Source: Qipengyuania sp. HL-TH1 (GTDB lineage: Bacteria; Pseudomonadota; Alphaproteobacteria; Sphingomonadales; Sphingomonadaceae). Taken from it: a DNA stretch of 64,000 nt. The stretch's first letter is position 1; each line of letters starts with the position of its first letter. Location of the stretch: NCBI RefSeq assembly GCF_036365825.1, contig NZ_CP142675.1, forward strand, positions 2,302,501 to 2,366,500, read 5' to 3'. Positions 8,469 to 19,174 of this stretch are shown in pieces. Both the position numbers and the translations under genes were made by a program. The notes under the pieces are model-generated. The model was not told where the DNA came from, did no database searches, and worked only from the letters and a program-made list of their open reading frames with translations.

Positions 8469-8557
8469 AATAGGGTGTGGGATTCGAACCCACGGGAGAC
8501 CCTAAGATCTCCACCGACTTTTCAGGTCAGCGCAATAAGCCGCTCTGCCAACCCTCC
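8469..8557 (-). tRNA. class II tRNA-like gene, apparent anticodon GAA, imperfect acceptor
   Basis: An 89-base minus-strand gene that folds as a class II tRNA: acceptor GGAGGGT, D-stem GCA/TGC, anticodon stem CTGAC/GTCGG with loop CTGAAAA, a long variable arm with stem GGAGAT/GTCTCC, and a canonical T-arm GTGGG-TTCGAAT-CCCAC. The variable arm and D-arm are serine-like, but positions 34-36 read GAA, a Phe anticodon. The 3' acceptor strand ACCCTAT gives a G-T pair at 1-72 and a G-A mismatch at 2-71, and no CCA is encoded. It has its own terminator. It may be a decayed serine tRNA or an unusual tRNA. Confidence 0.6.
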
Positions 8558-8609
8558 AGATTCCAGCTCTCGCTGGTGGACAGCCAATGTGGGGAGCGTA
8601 ACGCGGCCT

Positions 8610-10929
<2,320 letters not shown>

Positions 10930-10974
10930 GCGAAATCTCTCCTCGCGACGGATGGAGAGCAGGGCCCTGCACGG

Positions 10975-11072
10975 GTACCGCCCACTCCCTCCGCCGATGC
11001 TAATCGGTTCAGGTTCGACGGGTCGGGCGGTGCTACGCGCCCCTCTCAGCCTGAGCAGGCTCCCCGGGGATG
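10975..11072 (-). promoter_or_regulatory. TPP riboswitch (THI element)
   Basis: Read on the minus strand this contains the conserved blocks of a TPP riboswitch in order: GGCTGAGAGG, then ACCCGTCGAACCTGAACC, then TTAGCATCGGCGGAGGGA. It sits in the leader of the membrane protein-thiC operon, about 45 bases before the first ATG, and probably masks its ribosome site on TPP binding. I see no strong terminator after it, so translational control is more likely. Confidence 0.93.
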
Positions 11073-11140
11073 GCGCTGTTGTAGGCGTGTTCGCGCGCCG
11101 CGTCCAGCGAGGGAAAAACACCGCATTCGACACTTTATTT

Positions 11141-11159
11141 GCAAATGATTATCACTAGC
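11141..11159 (+). promoter_or_regulatory. Fur-type operator
   Basis: GCAAATGATTATCACTAG resembles the inverted Fur consensus built from GATAAT units (reverse strand: TGATAATCATTTGC). It lies about 45-65 bases before the siderophore receptor start, where a repressor would block the promoter under iron sufficiency. Confidence 0.75.
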
Positions 11160-11204
11160 CTTGACTCCTGCGACTAATTCGCAATAGCGGCGCGGAAAGT
11201 TCAG

Positions 11205-13325
11205 ATGAGGAAATCATTCATGTCCACCGCTTCCCCCGCCGCGCGTCTGCTCGCCTGCACCGCGCTTGCTCCCTGCCTGTTCGCCGCCGCGCCCGCGCTC
11301 GCCGACGAGGCCATGGACAGCGCCGCTGCCGCACCCGGCATCGTGGTGCTGGGCGAACGCGATGACGACCCGCCGCGCAGCGCGACCAAGCTGCCGCTGG
11401 AAGTGATCGACACGCCGCAATCGGTCTCGGTCATCGGGCAGGACCTGATCGAGGACTTCGGCTTCGACGAGATCAACGATGCGCTGGCGGTGGTCCCGGG
11501 GATCAATGTCGAGCAGGTCGAAACCGACCGCACCTATTACACCGCGCGCGGCTTCGACATCAGCTGGCTGATGGTCGACGGGCTGGCCACGCCCAATGTC
11601 TACGGCCCCACCAGCGGCGCGCTCGACACGGTGTTCTACCAGCGGGTCGAAGTGGTGCGCGGCGCCAATGCGCTGCTGTCGGGGATCGGCAATCCGGCGG
11701 GCACGATCAATTTCGTCCGCCGCCGCCCGACCGGCGAAACGGGCGGGTCGGCCGCGCTCAGCTATGGGTCGTGGGACACGATCCGCGGCGAGGCCGATCT
11801 CGACATCGCGCTGGACGAAACCGGCAGCTGGGGCCTGCGCGCCACCGGGGCGATCACAACGGGCGATTCGCACCTGCGCGACTACACCTCCGACCGCTAT
11901 GCCGGGCAGCTGGTCCTGGCGGGCGAGATTACCCCGACGCTGTCGCTCGCGATGGGCTATTCGCACCAGCAGAACAATGCCGACAACGTGCTGTGGGGCG
12001 CGCTGCCGCTGCTGTTCACCGATGGCACGCCGACCGACTATCCCGTCGGCACCTCGACCACGCAGGACTGGACCTATTGGGACACCACCAACACTCGCGG
12101 CTTCGCCGAAGTGGCGTGGAACCTCGCGCAGGACTGGACGCTCAGGACGGTGCTGACACGGCAGGACACCTCGAGCGATTCGGAACTGTTCTATGTCTAT
12201 GGCACCCCCGATCGCGACACCGGGCTGGGGCTGCTCGGCTATCCCGGCGCCTACCAGTACGACACCGGCGGCTGGGTTTCGGATACCGAGCTGAGCGGCC
12301 GCTTTGGTGCCTTCGGGCGCGAACACGATTTGGCCGTGGGCGTGCAATATAGCGACACCAGCTTCGGCTACCTCGGCCGCCAGGCCCCCTTCACCGATCC
12401 CGCCTGGGGCCCGCTTCCCGCGCTGCCCGACTGGACCGGCGAGGAAGTCGGCCGTCCCGCCTATGGCGCGGCGCAGGTCGATGCCGATTTCGATTACCGC
12501 ATGTGGCGCGCCTTTGCCGCGACGCGGCTCGAACTCACCGACCGGCTGAGCGTGGTCGGCGGCGCCAATTACATCGATGTCGAATCCGAGGGCATCAGTT
12601 ACGGAGTTGACTTCGGCCGCAGCGAAAGCGCGCTGAGCCCGTTCGCGGGCGTGACGTTCGAGGCGATCGACGGGGTCAATCTCTACGCCAGCTATTCGGA
12701 CATCTTCCTGCCCCAGCACGAAACCGGGACCGACTATGCCCCGCTGGGCGCGGCCAAGGGCGAAAGCATGGAAATCGGCCTCAAGGCGCAGACCGCCGAC
12801 GGGGCGCTGCTCGGCACGGTGGCGCTGTTCCGTGCAGAGCAGTCGAACCTCGCCGAATCCGCCGGGCTCGATCCGGCCACCGGCCAGACGCTCTACAATG
12901 GCATCGACGTGGTCAGCGAAGGCGTCGAGTTCGAAATCACCGGACGTCTGGCCGAAGGGCTGCTGCTGCAGGCGGGCCTGACGCATCTGTCGCTCGAGGA
13001 TGGCAATGACGGCAAGGTGCGCACCTATGTCCCGCGCACCACCGCCGATATCGCGCTGCGCTGGCAGCCGACCACGCGGCTGTCGCTGGGCGCGGTGCTG
13101 GGCTGGCAGGATGATGTCTATCTCGACACCGCGCTGGGCCGGATCGAACAGGACGCCTATGCCACGCTGCAATTGCAGGCCGGCTACCAGCTGACCGACA
13201 ATCTCGAGCTGCAGGCGAATATCGCCAATGTCGCGGACGAGAAATACCTCACCAGCCTCTATTGGGAGCAGGCCTATTACGCCGCGCCGCGCAATTACAC
13301 GCTGACGCTGCGGGGTAGTTTCTGA
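11205..13325 (+). CDS. TonB-dependent siderophore receptor
   Basis: A 706-residue outer-membrane receptor: signal peptide (to about residue 34, ALADEA), a plug with PLEVIDTPQSVSVIGQDLI and the RVEVVRGANALLSGIGNPAGTINFVRRRP motif typical of ferric-siderophore receptors (FpvA/FhuE type), then a beta barrel ending in aromatic Phe (TLRGSF). A second in-frame ATG at 11220 is an alternative start. It heads a three-gene iron operon: the next gene begins in the TGATG stop overlap and a PepSY-TM protein follows. The upstream Fur-type site supports iron control. Confidence 0.93.
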   Translation: MRKSFMSTASPAARLLACTALAPCLFAAAPALADEAMDSAAAAPGIVVLGERDDDPPRSATKLPLEVIDTPQSVSVIGQDLIEDFGFDEINDALAVVPGINVEQVETDRTYYTARGFDISWLMVDGLATPNVYGPTSGALDTVFYQRVEVVRGANALLSGIGNPAGTINFVRRRPTGETGGSAALSYGSWDTIRGEADLDIALDETGSWGLRATGAITTGDSHLRDYTSDRYAGQLVLAGEITPTLSLAMGYSHQQNNADNVLWGALPLLFTDGTPTDYPVGTSTTQDWTYWDTTNTRGFAEVAWNLAQDWTLRTVLTRQDTSSDSELFYVYGTPDRDTGLGLLGYPGAYQYDTGGWVSDTELSGRFGAFGREHDLAVGVQYSDTSFGYLGRQAPFTDPAWGPLPALPDWTGEEVGRPAYGAAQVDADFDYRMWRAFAATRLELTDRLSVVGGANYIDVESEGISYGVDFGRSESALSPFAGVTFEAIDGVNLYASYSDIFLPQHETGTDYAPLGAAKGESMEIGLKAQTADGALLGTVALFRAEQSNLAESAGLDPATGQTLYNGIDVVSEGVEFEITGRLAEGLLLQAGLTHLSLEDGNDGKVRTYVPRTTADIALRWQPTTRLSLGAVLGWQDDVYLDTALGRIEQDAYATLQLQAGYQLTDNLELQANIANVADEKYLTSLYWEQAYYAAPRNYTLTLRGSF

Positions 13326-13900
13326 TGGGAGGGGACGGCGCACTCTGGCTCGGCTGCGTGCTTGCTGCGGCGGGCGTGGCCGGATTGCGCCTGTCCTGGG
13401 GGCGCAAGGGCAAATCGCCCGTGCTTAGCGCGCTCGGCTGGACGGCGCTTGCCGCGGGCTGCGTGGGTGCGGGCATGGCGAGCGGCGCCTGGGGTGTGGC
13501 CATTGCCGCGCTGGTCGCCACCGCGGTGGCCTGCCTGTTGCTGACCCATGCGGCATTCGAGCGGCCGCGCATGCCGCGCCGCGCCGCCGAACCCGAAAGC
13601 GCGGCCGCCGCATCTGCGCCGGGCGACTGGCACCGGGGTGTGATCACCTTTGCGCTGACCGGACCGCTCGCGCTGGCGGTGGCGGTCGTGCTCGCGCTGG
13701 GAATACGTGCCGCCGCGCTCGACTGGCCGGTGGCGGAAGCGGATGCCAATGTCATGGTGCTGGCGCTGGTCCCGCTGTTCTGGCCGCTGCTCGCCTTTGC
13801 CATGCTGATGGCCGAAAGCCGCCGCCCGCAAATCGCGATGCTGGTCGTGCCACTGATCGCTGCATCGCTGCCACTGCTTGCCATGGGGAGCCGGCCATGA
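13325..13900 (+). CDS. hydrophobic membrane protein of the siderophore operon
   Basis: A 191-residue protein with about six transmembrane helices in two groups of three split by a basic, Ala-rich loop (about residues 79-100). No family identified with certainty; similar unnamed proteins often lie between a siderophore receptor and a PepSY-TM protein in sphingomonads. Start and stop overlap both neighbours (TGATG and ATGA), so translation is coupled. Probably an inner-membrane helper in iron uptake or reduction. Confidence 0.7.
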   Translation: MGGDGALWLGCVLAAAGVAGLRLSWGRKGKSPVLSALGWTALAAGCVGAGMASGAWGVAIAALVATAVACLLLTHAAFERPRMPRRAAEPESAAAASAPGDWHRGVITFALTGPLALAVAVVLALGIRAAALDWPVAEADANVMVLALVPLFWPLLAFAMLMAESRRPQIAMLVVPLIAASLPLLAMGSRP

Positions 13901-15213
13901 CCGCGCTGTTTTCGAAAGATACCGTCCGCCGGGGGATCGCGGCGCATTCGGCGATCGGGCTGGTCTGCTGCGCGCTGCTTTATCTCATCTGCGTCAGCGG
14001 CACGGCGATCGTGCTGTACGAGGAATGGCAGCGGCTCGAACAGCCAAGCGCGCCCGAGATGGAGAGCATCGCGCCGCAGGCGGTCGAGCGCGCCATTGCC
14101 AATGTGGCGGCCACCGAAGCCGGACAGACGCCGACCACGCATCTCTACGTCCATATGCCCACCGAGGCGCTGCCGCGCACGACGGTCACCACCGATACGC
14201 AGGCGGTGCATGTCGATGCGCAAGGCGCCATCGCCGCGCCCGAGGAAAACGCCTGGGCCGAATTCCTGCTCGGGCTGCATTACACGCTCAACCTGCCCCC
14301 GGTGCTGGGGATGACGCTGGTCGGCATGTTCGGCGCGATGATCGTCGCGCTCGCCGTGTCGGGCATTGTCGCGCATCCGCGGATCTTCCGCGACGCCTTC
14401 CGCCTGCGCGCCCGCCGCAAGGACGATGTCGCCACGCTCGACTGGCACAACCGGCTGGCGGTGTGGACGCTACCCTTCGCGCTGGTGATCGCGCTGACCG
14501 GAGCGATGATCGGCCTGTTCTATGTCTCGGGCGCCAGCCTCGCCGAAACCGCTTATGACGGCGACGGCGATGCAGCGCTGGCGCCGGTGTTCGGTGCCGA
14601 ACCCGAGGGGGACGCTGCCCCCGCCCCGTTCCCCCGTGTCGCACCCGTGCTGGACTATATGAACCGCGAATATCCCGGGGTGCGCGTGTCCTATCTGATC
14701 CTCCACGATCCCGGGACGCGCGGCCAGCATGTCCAGGTGGTCGGCGAGCACGAGCGGCGGCTGATCTTCGGCGAATATTACGCCTTCGCGGCGGATGGCA
14801 GCTTCAAAGGCACTGCCGGGCTTGCCGACGGCGAAACCGGCCAGCAATTCGCCGCGTCGATCTACAAGCTGCATTTCGGCAATTACGGCGGCCTGCCGGT
14901 GAAGATCGCCTATATCGTCTTCGGCATCGCGCTCAGCGTAGTGGTGACGACGGGGACCTTCATCTGGCTCAACAAGCAGGCGCGCAAGGGCCGCCCGCGT
15001 CCCGTGATCCGCGCGGGCTGGTGGGGCGTGACGATCGGTGTGCCGGTTGCGATCCTCGCCACGCTGCTGGCCCGGCTGACCCTTGGCAATGGGGCGCCCT
15101 TCGCCGCGATATTCTGGCTGGTAACGCTCGCCATGGTGGGCGGGGCGATCCTGCGTTCGCGCCAGGCGGGGCAGCGCGGGGCGCTCGCCCCCACACGCGG
15201 ATTTGCCCCTTAG
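13897..15213 (+). CDS. PepSY-TM family inner-membrane protein
   Basis: A 438-residue protein with four major transmembrane segments and PepSY-TM features: an N-terminal helix with HSAIGLVCCALLYLICVSGT, a periplasmic PepSY-like region, the LHYTLNLPPVLGMTLVGMFG helix, the WHNRLAVWTLPFALVIALTG helix and the C-terminal KLHFGNYGGLPVKIAYIVFG motif. Such proteins accompany siderophore receptors and are proposed ferric-siderophore reductases. Third gene of the iron operon, coupled by ATGA to the gene before. Confidence 0.88.
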   Translation: MTALFSKDTVRRGIAAHSAIGLVCCALLYLICVSGTAIVLYEEWQRLEQPSAPEMESIAPQAVERAIANVAATEAGQTPTTHLYVHMPTEALPRTTVTTDTQAVHVDAQGAIAAPEENAWAEFLLGLHYTLNLPPVLGMTLVGMFGAMIVALAVSGIVAHPRIFRDAFRLRARRKDDVATLDWHNRLAVWTLPFALVIALTGAMIGLFYVSGASLAETAYDGDGDAALAPVFGAEPEGDAAPAPFPRVAPVLDYMNREYPGVRVSYLILHDPGTRGQHVQVVGEHERRLIFGEYYAFAADGSFKGTAGLADGETGQQFAASIYKLHFGNYGGLPVKIAYIVFGIALSVVVTTGTFIWLNKQARKGRPRPVIRAGWWGVTIGVPVAILATLLARLTLGNGAPFAAIFWLVTLAMVGGAILRSRQAGQRGALAPTRGFAP

Positions 15214-15264
15214 CGCAGCATCGGTATAGCGGCCCTCACCATTTCCAGGAGAGGATTGCCAACC

Positions 15265-17319
15265 ATGACCCTTCGCGCGCCGCTTACCGCCGCCGCCCTG
15301 CTCGCCACCGCCTCGCTCGCCGCACAGGCGCAGGCCCGTCCGATGACGCCGGAAGACGTCGCCCAGCTCGAAAGCGTGGGCACCATCGCGGTTTCGCCCG
15401 ATGGCAGCCGGATCGCCTACACCACCGCCAGCCTGCCCGACGTGACCGACGGCGAGGAAAACGGCACCACGCAGCAGCAGCTCAAGCTGGCCTATGGCCC
15501 GAGCAACGCCCGCGACTTCCTGCCCGACGACATCAGTGTCTCCGGCGTCACCTTCTCGCCCGATGGCCGCATGGTTAGCTTCACCTGGGCCGACGAGGAC
15601 GAGAAGACCGCGGTCTGGGGCATCCCCGTCGATGGCGGGGCGCAGCGCAAGCTGGCCGCGGTCGAGGGCGCGGCGGTGCGCTCCTACGCCTGGTCGCCCG
15701 ACGGCAGCACGATCTGGATGCTGGCCGGGGCCGAGGAAGACAAGGCGCGCACGAAGCAGGCCAAGGCCGGGTTCAATTCGGTGGTCTACGAGGAAGAGGC
15801 AAAGCTGACGCGGCTGTTCTCCGCGCGGGTCGGTGCCGAGATCGACGCCGAGCCCAAGCCGGTCGCGATTCCCGGCTATGTCAGCGCCTTCAAGGTCGCG
15901 CCCGATGGCCGCCACGCGGTGGTCGACAGCGCGCCCACCCCGCAGATCGACGATGCCTATACCGCCAAGCGCGCGCATGTGCTCGACCTGACCAATGGCA
16001 AGGTGGTGCGCATTGTCGAAACGCCGGGCAAGCTGGGCGATATCGAGATCTCGCCCGATGGTGCGCAGCTGTCGATGATCGCAGGGGTCGATATGAACGA
16101 CCCGGCGGCGACGACGCTGCATCTGGTCGATGTCGCGACCGGTGCCTATCGCGCGCTCAATGCAGGTGCGCCCGAGGCAGCGGTCGATGCCGAATGGCTT
16201 GCCGACGGACGCCTCGCCGCGGTGATCCACAAGGGCGCGCAGAGCGCGCTGCGGATCTACAATGGTGATGGCTCGGTGGCCGAAGAGCATGACGGCGGCG
16301 CGCTGATCCTCACCAGCGTCGAGGCGGGGGGCGGCACGCTGGCGGTCGAGGCCAACAGCCCGCGCCACCCGGGCGAGCTTTTCGTCTGGAACGACGGCGC
16401 CTTCCAGCGCTGGACGCAGCACAATGCCTGGCTGTCCGAAATCGACTTCGGCGAGCAGCGCGCCTTCACCTACACCGCGCGCGACGGGCAGGAAGTCGAA
16501 GGCGTGCTGATCGAACCTGTCGGCGGCGCACCGCGCGGCGGCGCTCCGCTGATCCTCAACGTCCACGGCGGCCCCGAAGCGCATGACAGCAATGGCTGGC
16601 AGACCGCCTATTCCAAGCCCGGCCAGGTGGCCGCAGGCCAGGGCTATGCCGTGTTCCTGCCCAACTATCGCGGTTCGACCGGCTATGGCACCGCGTTTTC
16701 CAAGCAGCACACGGGCAATTACACCGATCCCGAGTTTACCGATCTGGTCGATGCCAAGCGCGCGCTGGTCGCAGCCGGGATCGCCGATGCCGACCGCACC
16801 GGCGTGACCGGCGGTTCCTATGGCGGCTATGCCACGGCATGGTCCTCCACCCGCTGGAGCGAGGAATTCGCCGCGGGCGTGATGTTCGTCGGCATTTCGA
16901 ACCAGGTCAGCAAGTTCGGCACGGGCGACATCCCTTACGAGATGTACAATGTGCACAGCGGCAAGTGGCCGTGGGACGACTGGATGGCGATGCTCGAAGT
17001 CTCGCCGATCTTCCATGTCGACAAGGCCAGCACGCCGCTGCTGATCATGCATGGCGAGGAAGACACGCGCGTCGATCCGGGCCAGAGCCTCGAGCTGTAC
17101 CGGGCGATGAAGATCCGCAAGCCCGATGTCCCGGTGCGTCTGGTGTTCTATCCCGGCGAAGGCCACGGCAACCAGAAGGCCGCCGCGCGCTACGACTACA
17201 ATTTGCGCATGATGCGCTGGTTCGACACCTATCTGAAGACGGGTGACCGCGATGCGCCGCTACCGGCCGAGCGCCCTGTGCTTCCGGCAGGCACCACCGG
17301 GGCTTCCAGCGACGACTGA
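15265..17319 (+). CDS. S9 family (prolyl oligopeptidase-type) peptidase
   Basis: A 684-residue secreted serine peptidase: signal peptide (to about AQAQA), a WD-like beta-propeller with repeated SPDG motifs, then an alpha/beta-hydrolase domain. The nucleophile is Ser518 in TGGSYGGYATAW, the acid is probably Asp600 in GEEDTRVD and the histidine is His634 in GEGHGN. The family cleaves dipeptides or acyl-peptides. The ATG at 15265, preceded by CAGGAGAGG, is preferred to a TTG nine bases earlier. Confidence 0.93.
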   Translation: MTLRAPLTAAALLATASLAAQAQARPMTPEDVAQLESVGTIAVSPDGSRIAYTTASLPDVTDGEENGTTQQQLKLAYGPSNARDFLPDDISVSGVTFSPDGRMVSFTWADEDEKTAVWGIPVDGGAQRKLAAVEGAAVRSYAWSPDGSTIWMLAGAEEDKARTKQAKAGFNSVVYEEEAKLTRLFSARVGAEIDAEPKPVAIPGYVSAFKVAPDGRHAVVDSAPTPQIDDAYTAKRAHVLDLTNGKVVRIVETPGKLGDIEISPDGAQLSMIAGVDMNDPAATTLHLVDVATGAYRALNAGAPEAAVDAEWLADGRLAAVIHKGAQSALRIYNGDGSVAEEHDGGALILTSVEAGGGTLAVEANSPRHPGELFVWNDGAFQRWTQHNAWLSEIDFGEQRAFTYTARDGQEVEGVLIEPVGGAPRGGAPLILNVHGGPEAHDSNGWQTAYSKPGQVAAGQGYAVFLPNYRGSTGYGTAFSKQHTGNYTDPEFTDLVDAKRALVAAGIADADRTGVTGGSYGGYATAWSSTRWSEEFAAGVMFVGISNQVSKFGTGDIPYEMYNVHSGKWPWDDWMAMLEVSPIFHVDKASTPLLIMHGEEDTRVDPGQSLELYRAMKIRKPDVPVRLVFYPGEGHGNQKAAARYDYNLRMMRWFDTYLKTGDRDAPLPAERPVLPAGTTGASSDD

Positions 17320-17336
17320 TCGCCCCGAGCGGGCAT

Positions 17337-17383
17337 GAAAAAGGGGCCGCGCGGCATTCCACCGCGCGGCCCCTCTTTTTTTT
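17337..17383. terminator. bidirectional terminator between the S9 and DUF885 genes
   Basis: A perfect 12-bp GC stem (GGGGCCGCGCGG / CCGCGCGGCCCC) with a 7-base loop, flanked by AAAAA on the left and a run of eight T after the stem. It serves the convergent S9 and DUF885 transcripts. Confidence 0.92.
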
Positions 17384-17391
17384 GCGCCGGA

Positions 17392-19164
17392 CTATTTGCC
17401 GCCGGCGGCGATCCAGTCGTCGATCTTGGCTTCGAGCACGGTGAGCGGGATATTGCCGCTGTCGAGCACCTGTTCGTGGAAGTGGCGGATGTCGAAATCC
17501 TCGCCCAGCGCGGTTTCGGCGCGCGCGCGCAGTTCCTTGATCTTCAATTCGCCGATCTTGTAGCCCAGCGCCTGCCCCGGCATGGCGATGTAGCGCGCGA
17601 CCTCGTTTTCCGAATAATCGCGCGGATTGCCGTTCTCGACCATGTATTCGACCGCCTGTTCGCGGGTCCAGCCGAGCGCGTGCATGCCGGTATCGACCAC
17701 CAGCCGCACCGCGCGCTTCAATTCGCCATCCTCGAGCGCCTGCAACCGGTCGACCGGATCGTCATACAGGCCGAGCTCGTAACCGAGGCTTTCGGCATAG
17801 AGCGCCCAGCCCTCGCCATAGGCAGTGAACCAACCGTGCCGCAGCAGATCGGGCAGGCTCTCGTCCTCGACCGCGAACATCACCTGGAAGTGATGGCCGG
17901 GATTGCCTTCGTGCATGTAGAGCCGGACGGACGGGCTCAGTTCGCGCTCGGCCGCGTTCCAGCCGCTGAAATAGAAGGTGCCGGGGCGCGAGCCATCGGC
18001 CTTGCCCGGCTGGTAGGACGCGGCGAGGAAGAACTGCTCGCGATAGGGCTCGTAGGGCTCGATCCGCAGCTCGGTTTCGGGCTGGCGCAGGAACAGCGGG
18101 CCGATCTTCGCATCGACCTTCCGGCCGACTTCGTACCATGCTTCCTGCAACGATCCCTTGTTCTTGTAGACCGGCGGGCGGCGGTCGCCGCGCTCGGCGA
18201 TCGCCTGCTGGCGCGCCTCGTTGATCCGCGCGACTTCGGACAGGCCCAGCCGGTGCACCTCTTCCGCGGTCAGCGGCAGCGTGGTCATCTCGGCGATCCG
18301 GTAGGCGTAATAGGCATCGCCGCCGGGTGTTGCGGTGGCGCCGATGCTGGTGCGTGCCTGCGGCAGGTAGCTGTCCGCCAGATAGGCGCGCAGCTTGCGC
18401 ATTGCCGGGTAGAGCGTGCCTTCGACCGCCGATATCAGCGCGGCGCGCGCCTGCCCTTTCTGCGCTTCGGTGAAGCTTTCGGGCAGCTGGCGCAGCGGTG
18501 CGTAATAGGGATTGCTACCCTCCGGCGCGCCCAGCTGCGTGTCGAGCTGGTCGATCATCAGCTCCACCGTCAGCCGCGGCAGGGTGATGCCCTGCTCCAG
18601 CCCCGTGTCAAAGCGCGCTATGACATCGTCGACCATCTGCGCATAGGCGGCATGCCGTGCGACATTGTCGGCATAGTCTTCAACCGCCGCGAACGGCATC
18701 ACGCCATCGGGTGCCGACAGGCCCGGATAGGAGCCCTGGATACCCTGGAAATGGTCGATCGGCAGCGCGAGGATGGTCTTGAGCACGTCGGGCTCGGTCG
18801 CGGCCAGCGTGCGTTCCTGCGAATAGCGGAAGGTGTCATAGGCGATCCGCTCGCTCGCGGTGAGCGCCGCGCGGTCGATCGTCGCGAGCGCAGCAATATC
18901 GCACATCGCCGCCGCGCGTTCGGTCTCATAGACCGCGGGCGAGAAATCGCCGAGGCTCCCCGCATCGGAAAAGTCGCCGCGATAGAACGCCGCGCGCGGG
19001 TTGCGGTCGAGGAAGGCGGCATCGCTGTCGGCCATCAGCGTGCGCAGACGCTGGCTGTCGCTCTGCGCGGCCGCGACCCGGTCGCAGGCTTGCGCCGCGG
19101 GGGCCGCCAGCGCGGCGCCGGCCATCGCCAGCGCCGAGGCGACCTGCAGGACCCTGTGTTTCAT
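17392..19164 (-). CDS. DUF885 family secreted peptidase-like protein (copy 2)
   Basis: A 590-residue secreted protein with signal peptide ending near AAQAC and a full DUF885 domain. The zinc-peptidase-like helix motif HEGNPGHHFQ is present, followed by YGEGWALYAESLGYELGLYDDP. DUF885 proteins are M32/gluzincin-like putative metallopeptidases. Start 19164 fits the AAGGGC ribosome site better than ATG 19170. It follows a close paralog after about 10 bases in one operon, consistent with tandem duplication. Confidence 0.88.
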   Translation of the reverse strand: MKHRVLQVASALAMAGAALAAPAAQACDRVAAAQSDSQRLRTLMADSDAAFLDRNPRAAFYRGDFSDAGSLGDFSPAVYETERAAAMCDIAALATIDRAALTASERIAYDTFRYSQERTLAATEPDVLKTILALPIDHFQGIQGSYPGLSAPDGVMPFAAVEDYADNVARHAAYAQMVDDVIARFDTGLEQGITLPRLTVELMIDQLDTQLGAPEGSNPYYAPLRQLPESFTEAQKGQARAALISAVEGTLYPAMRKLRAYLADSYLPQARTSIGATATPGGDAYYAYRIAEMTTLPLTAEEVHRLGLSEVARINEARQQAIAERGDRRPPVYKNKGSLQEAWYEVGRKVDAKIGPLFLRQPETELRIEPYEPYREQFFLAASYQPGKADGSRPGTFYFSGWNAAERELSPSVRLYMHEGNPGHHFQVMFAVEDESLPDLLRHGWFTAYGEGWALYAESLGYELGLYDDPVDRLQALEDGELKRAVRLVVDTGMHALGWTREQAVEYMVENGNPRDYSENEVARYIAMPGQALGYKIGELKIKELRARAETALGEDFDIRHFHEQVLDSGNIPLTVLEAKIDDWIAAGGK

Positions 19165-19174
19165 GGCCATGCCC

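Noticed and set aside
8563..8576. Hairpin CCAGC-TCTC-GCTGG as a terminator of thiC
   Set aside because: Short stem with no T run on the minus strand; it may just be the tRNA leader.
11214..13343. 709-codon minus-strand ORF
   Set aside because: Antisense of the siderophore receptor.
14470..17166. 898-codon minus-strand ORF
   Set aside because: Antisense of the S9 peptidase and PepSY-TM genes. GC-rich codon bias keeps the opposite frame open; it has no domain motifs.
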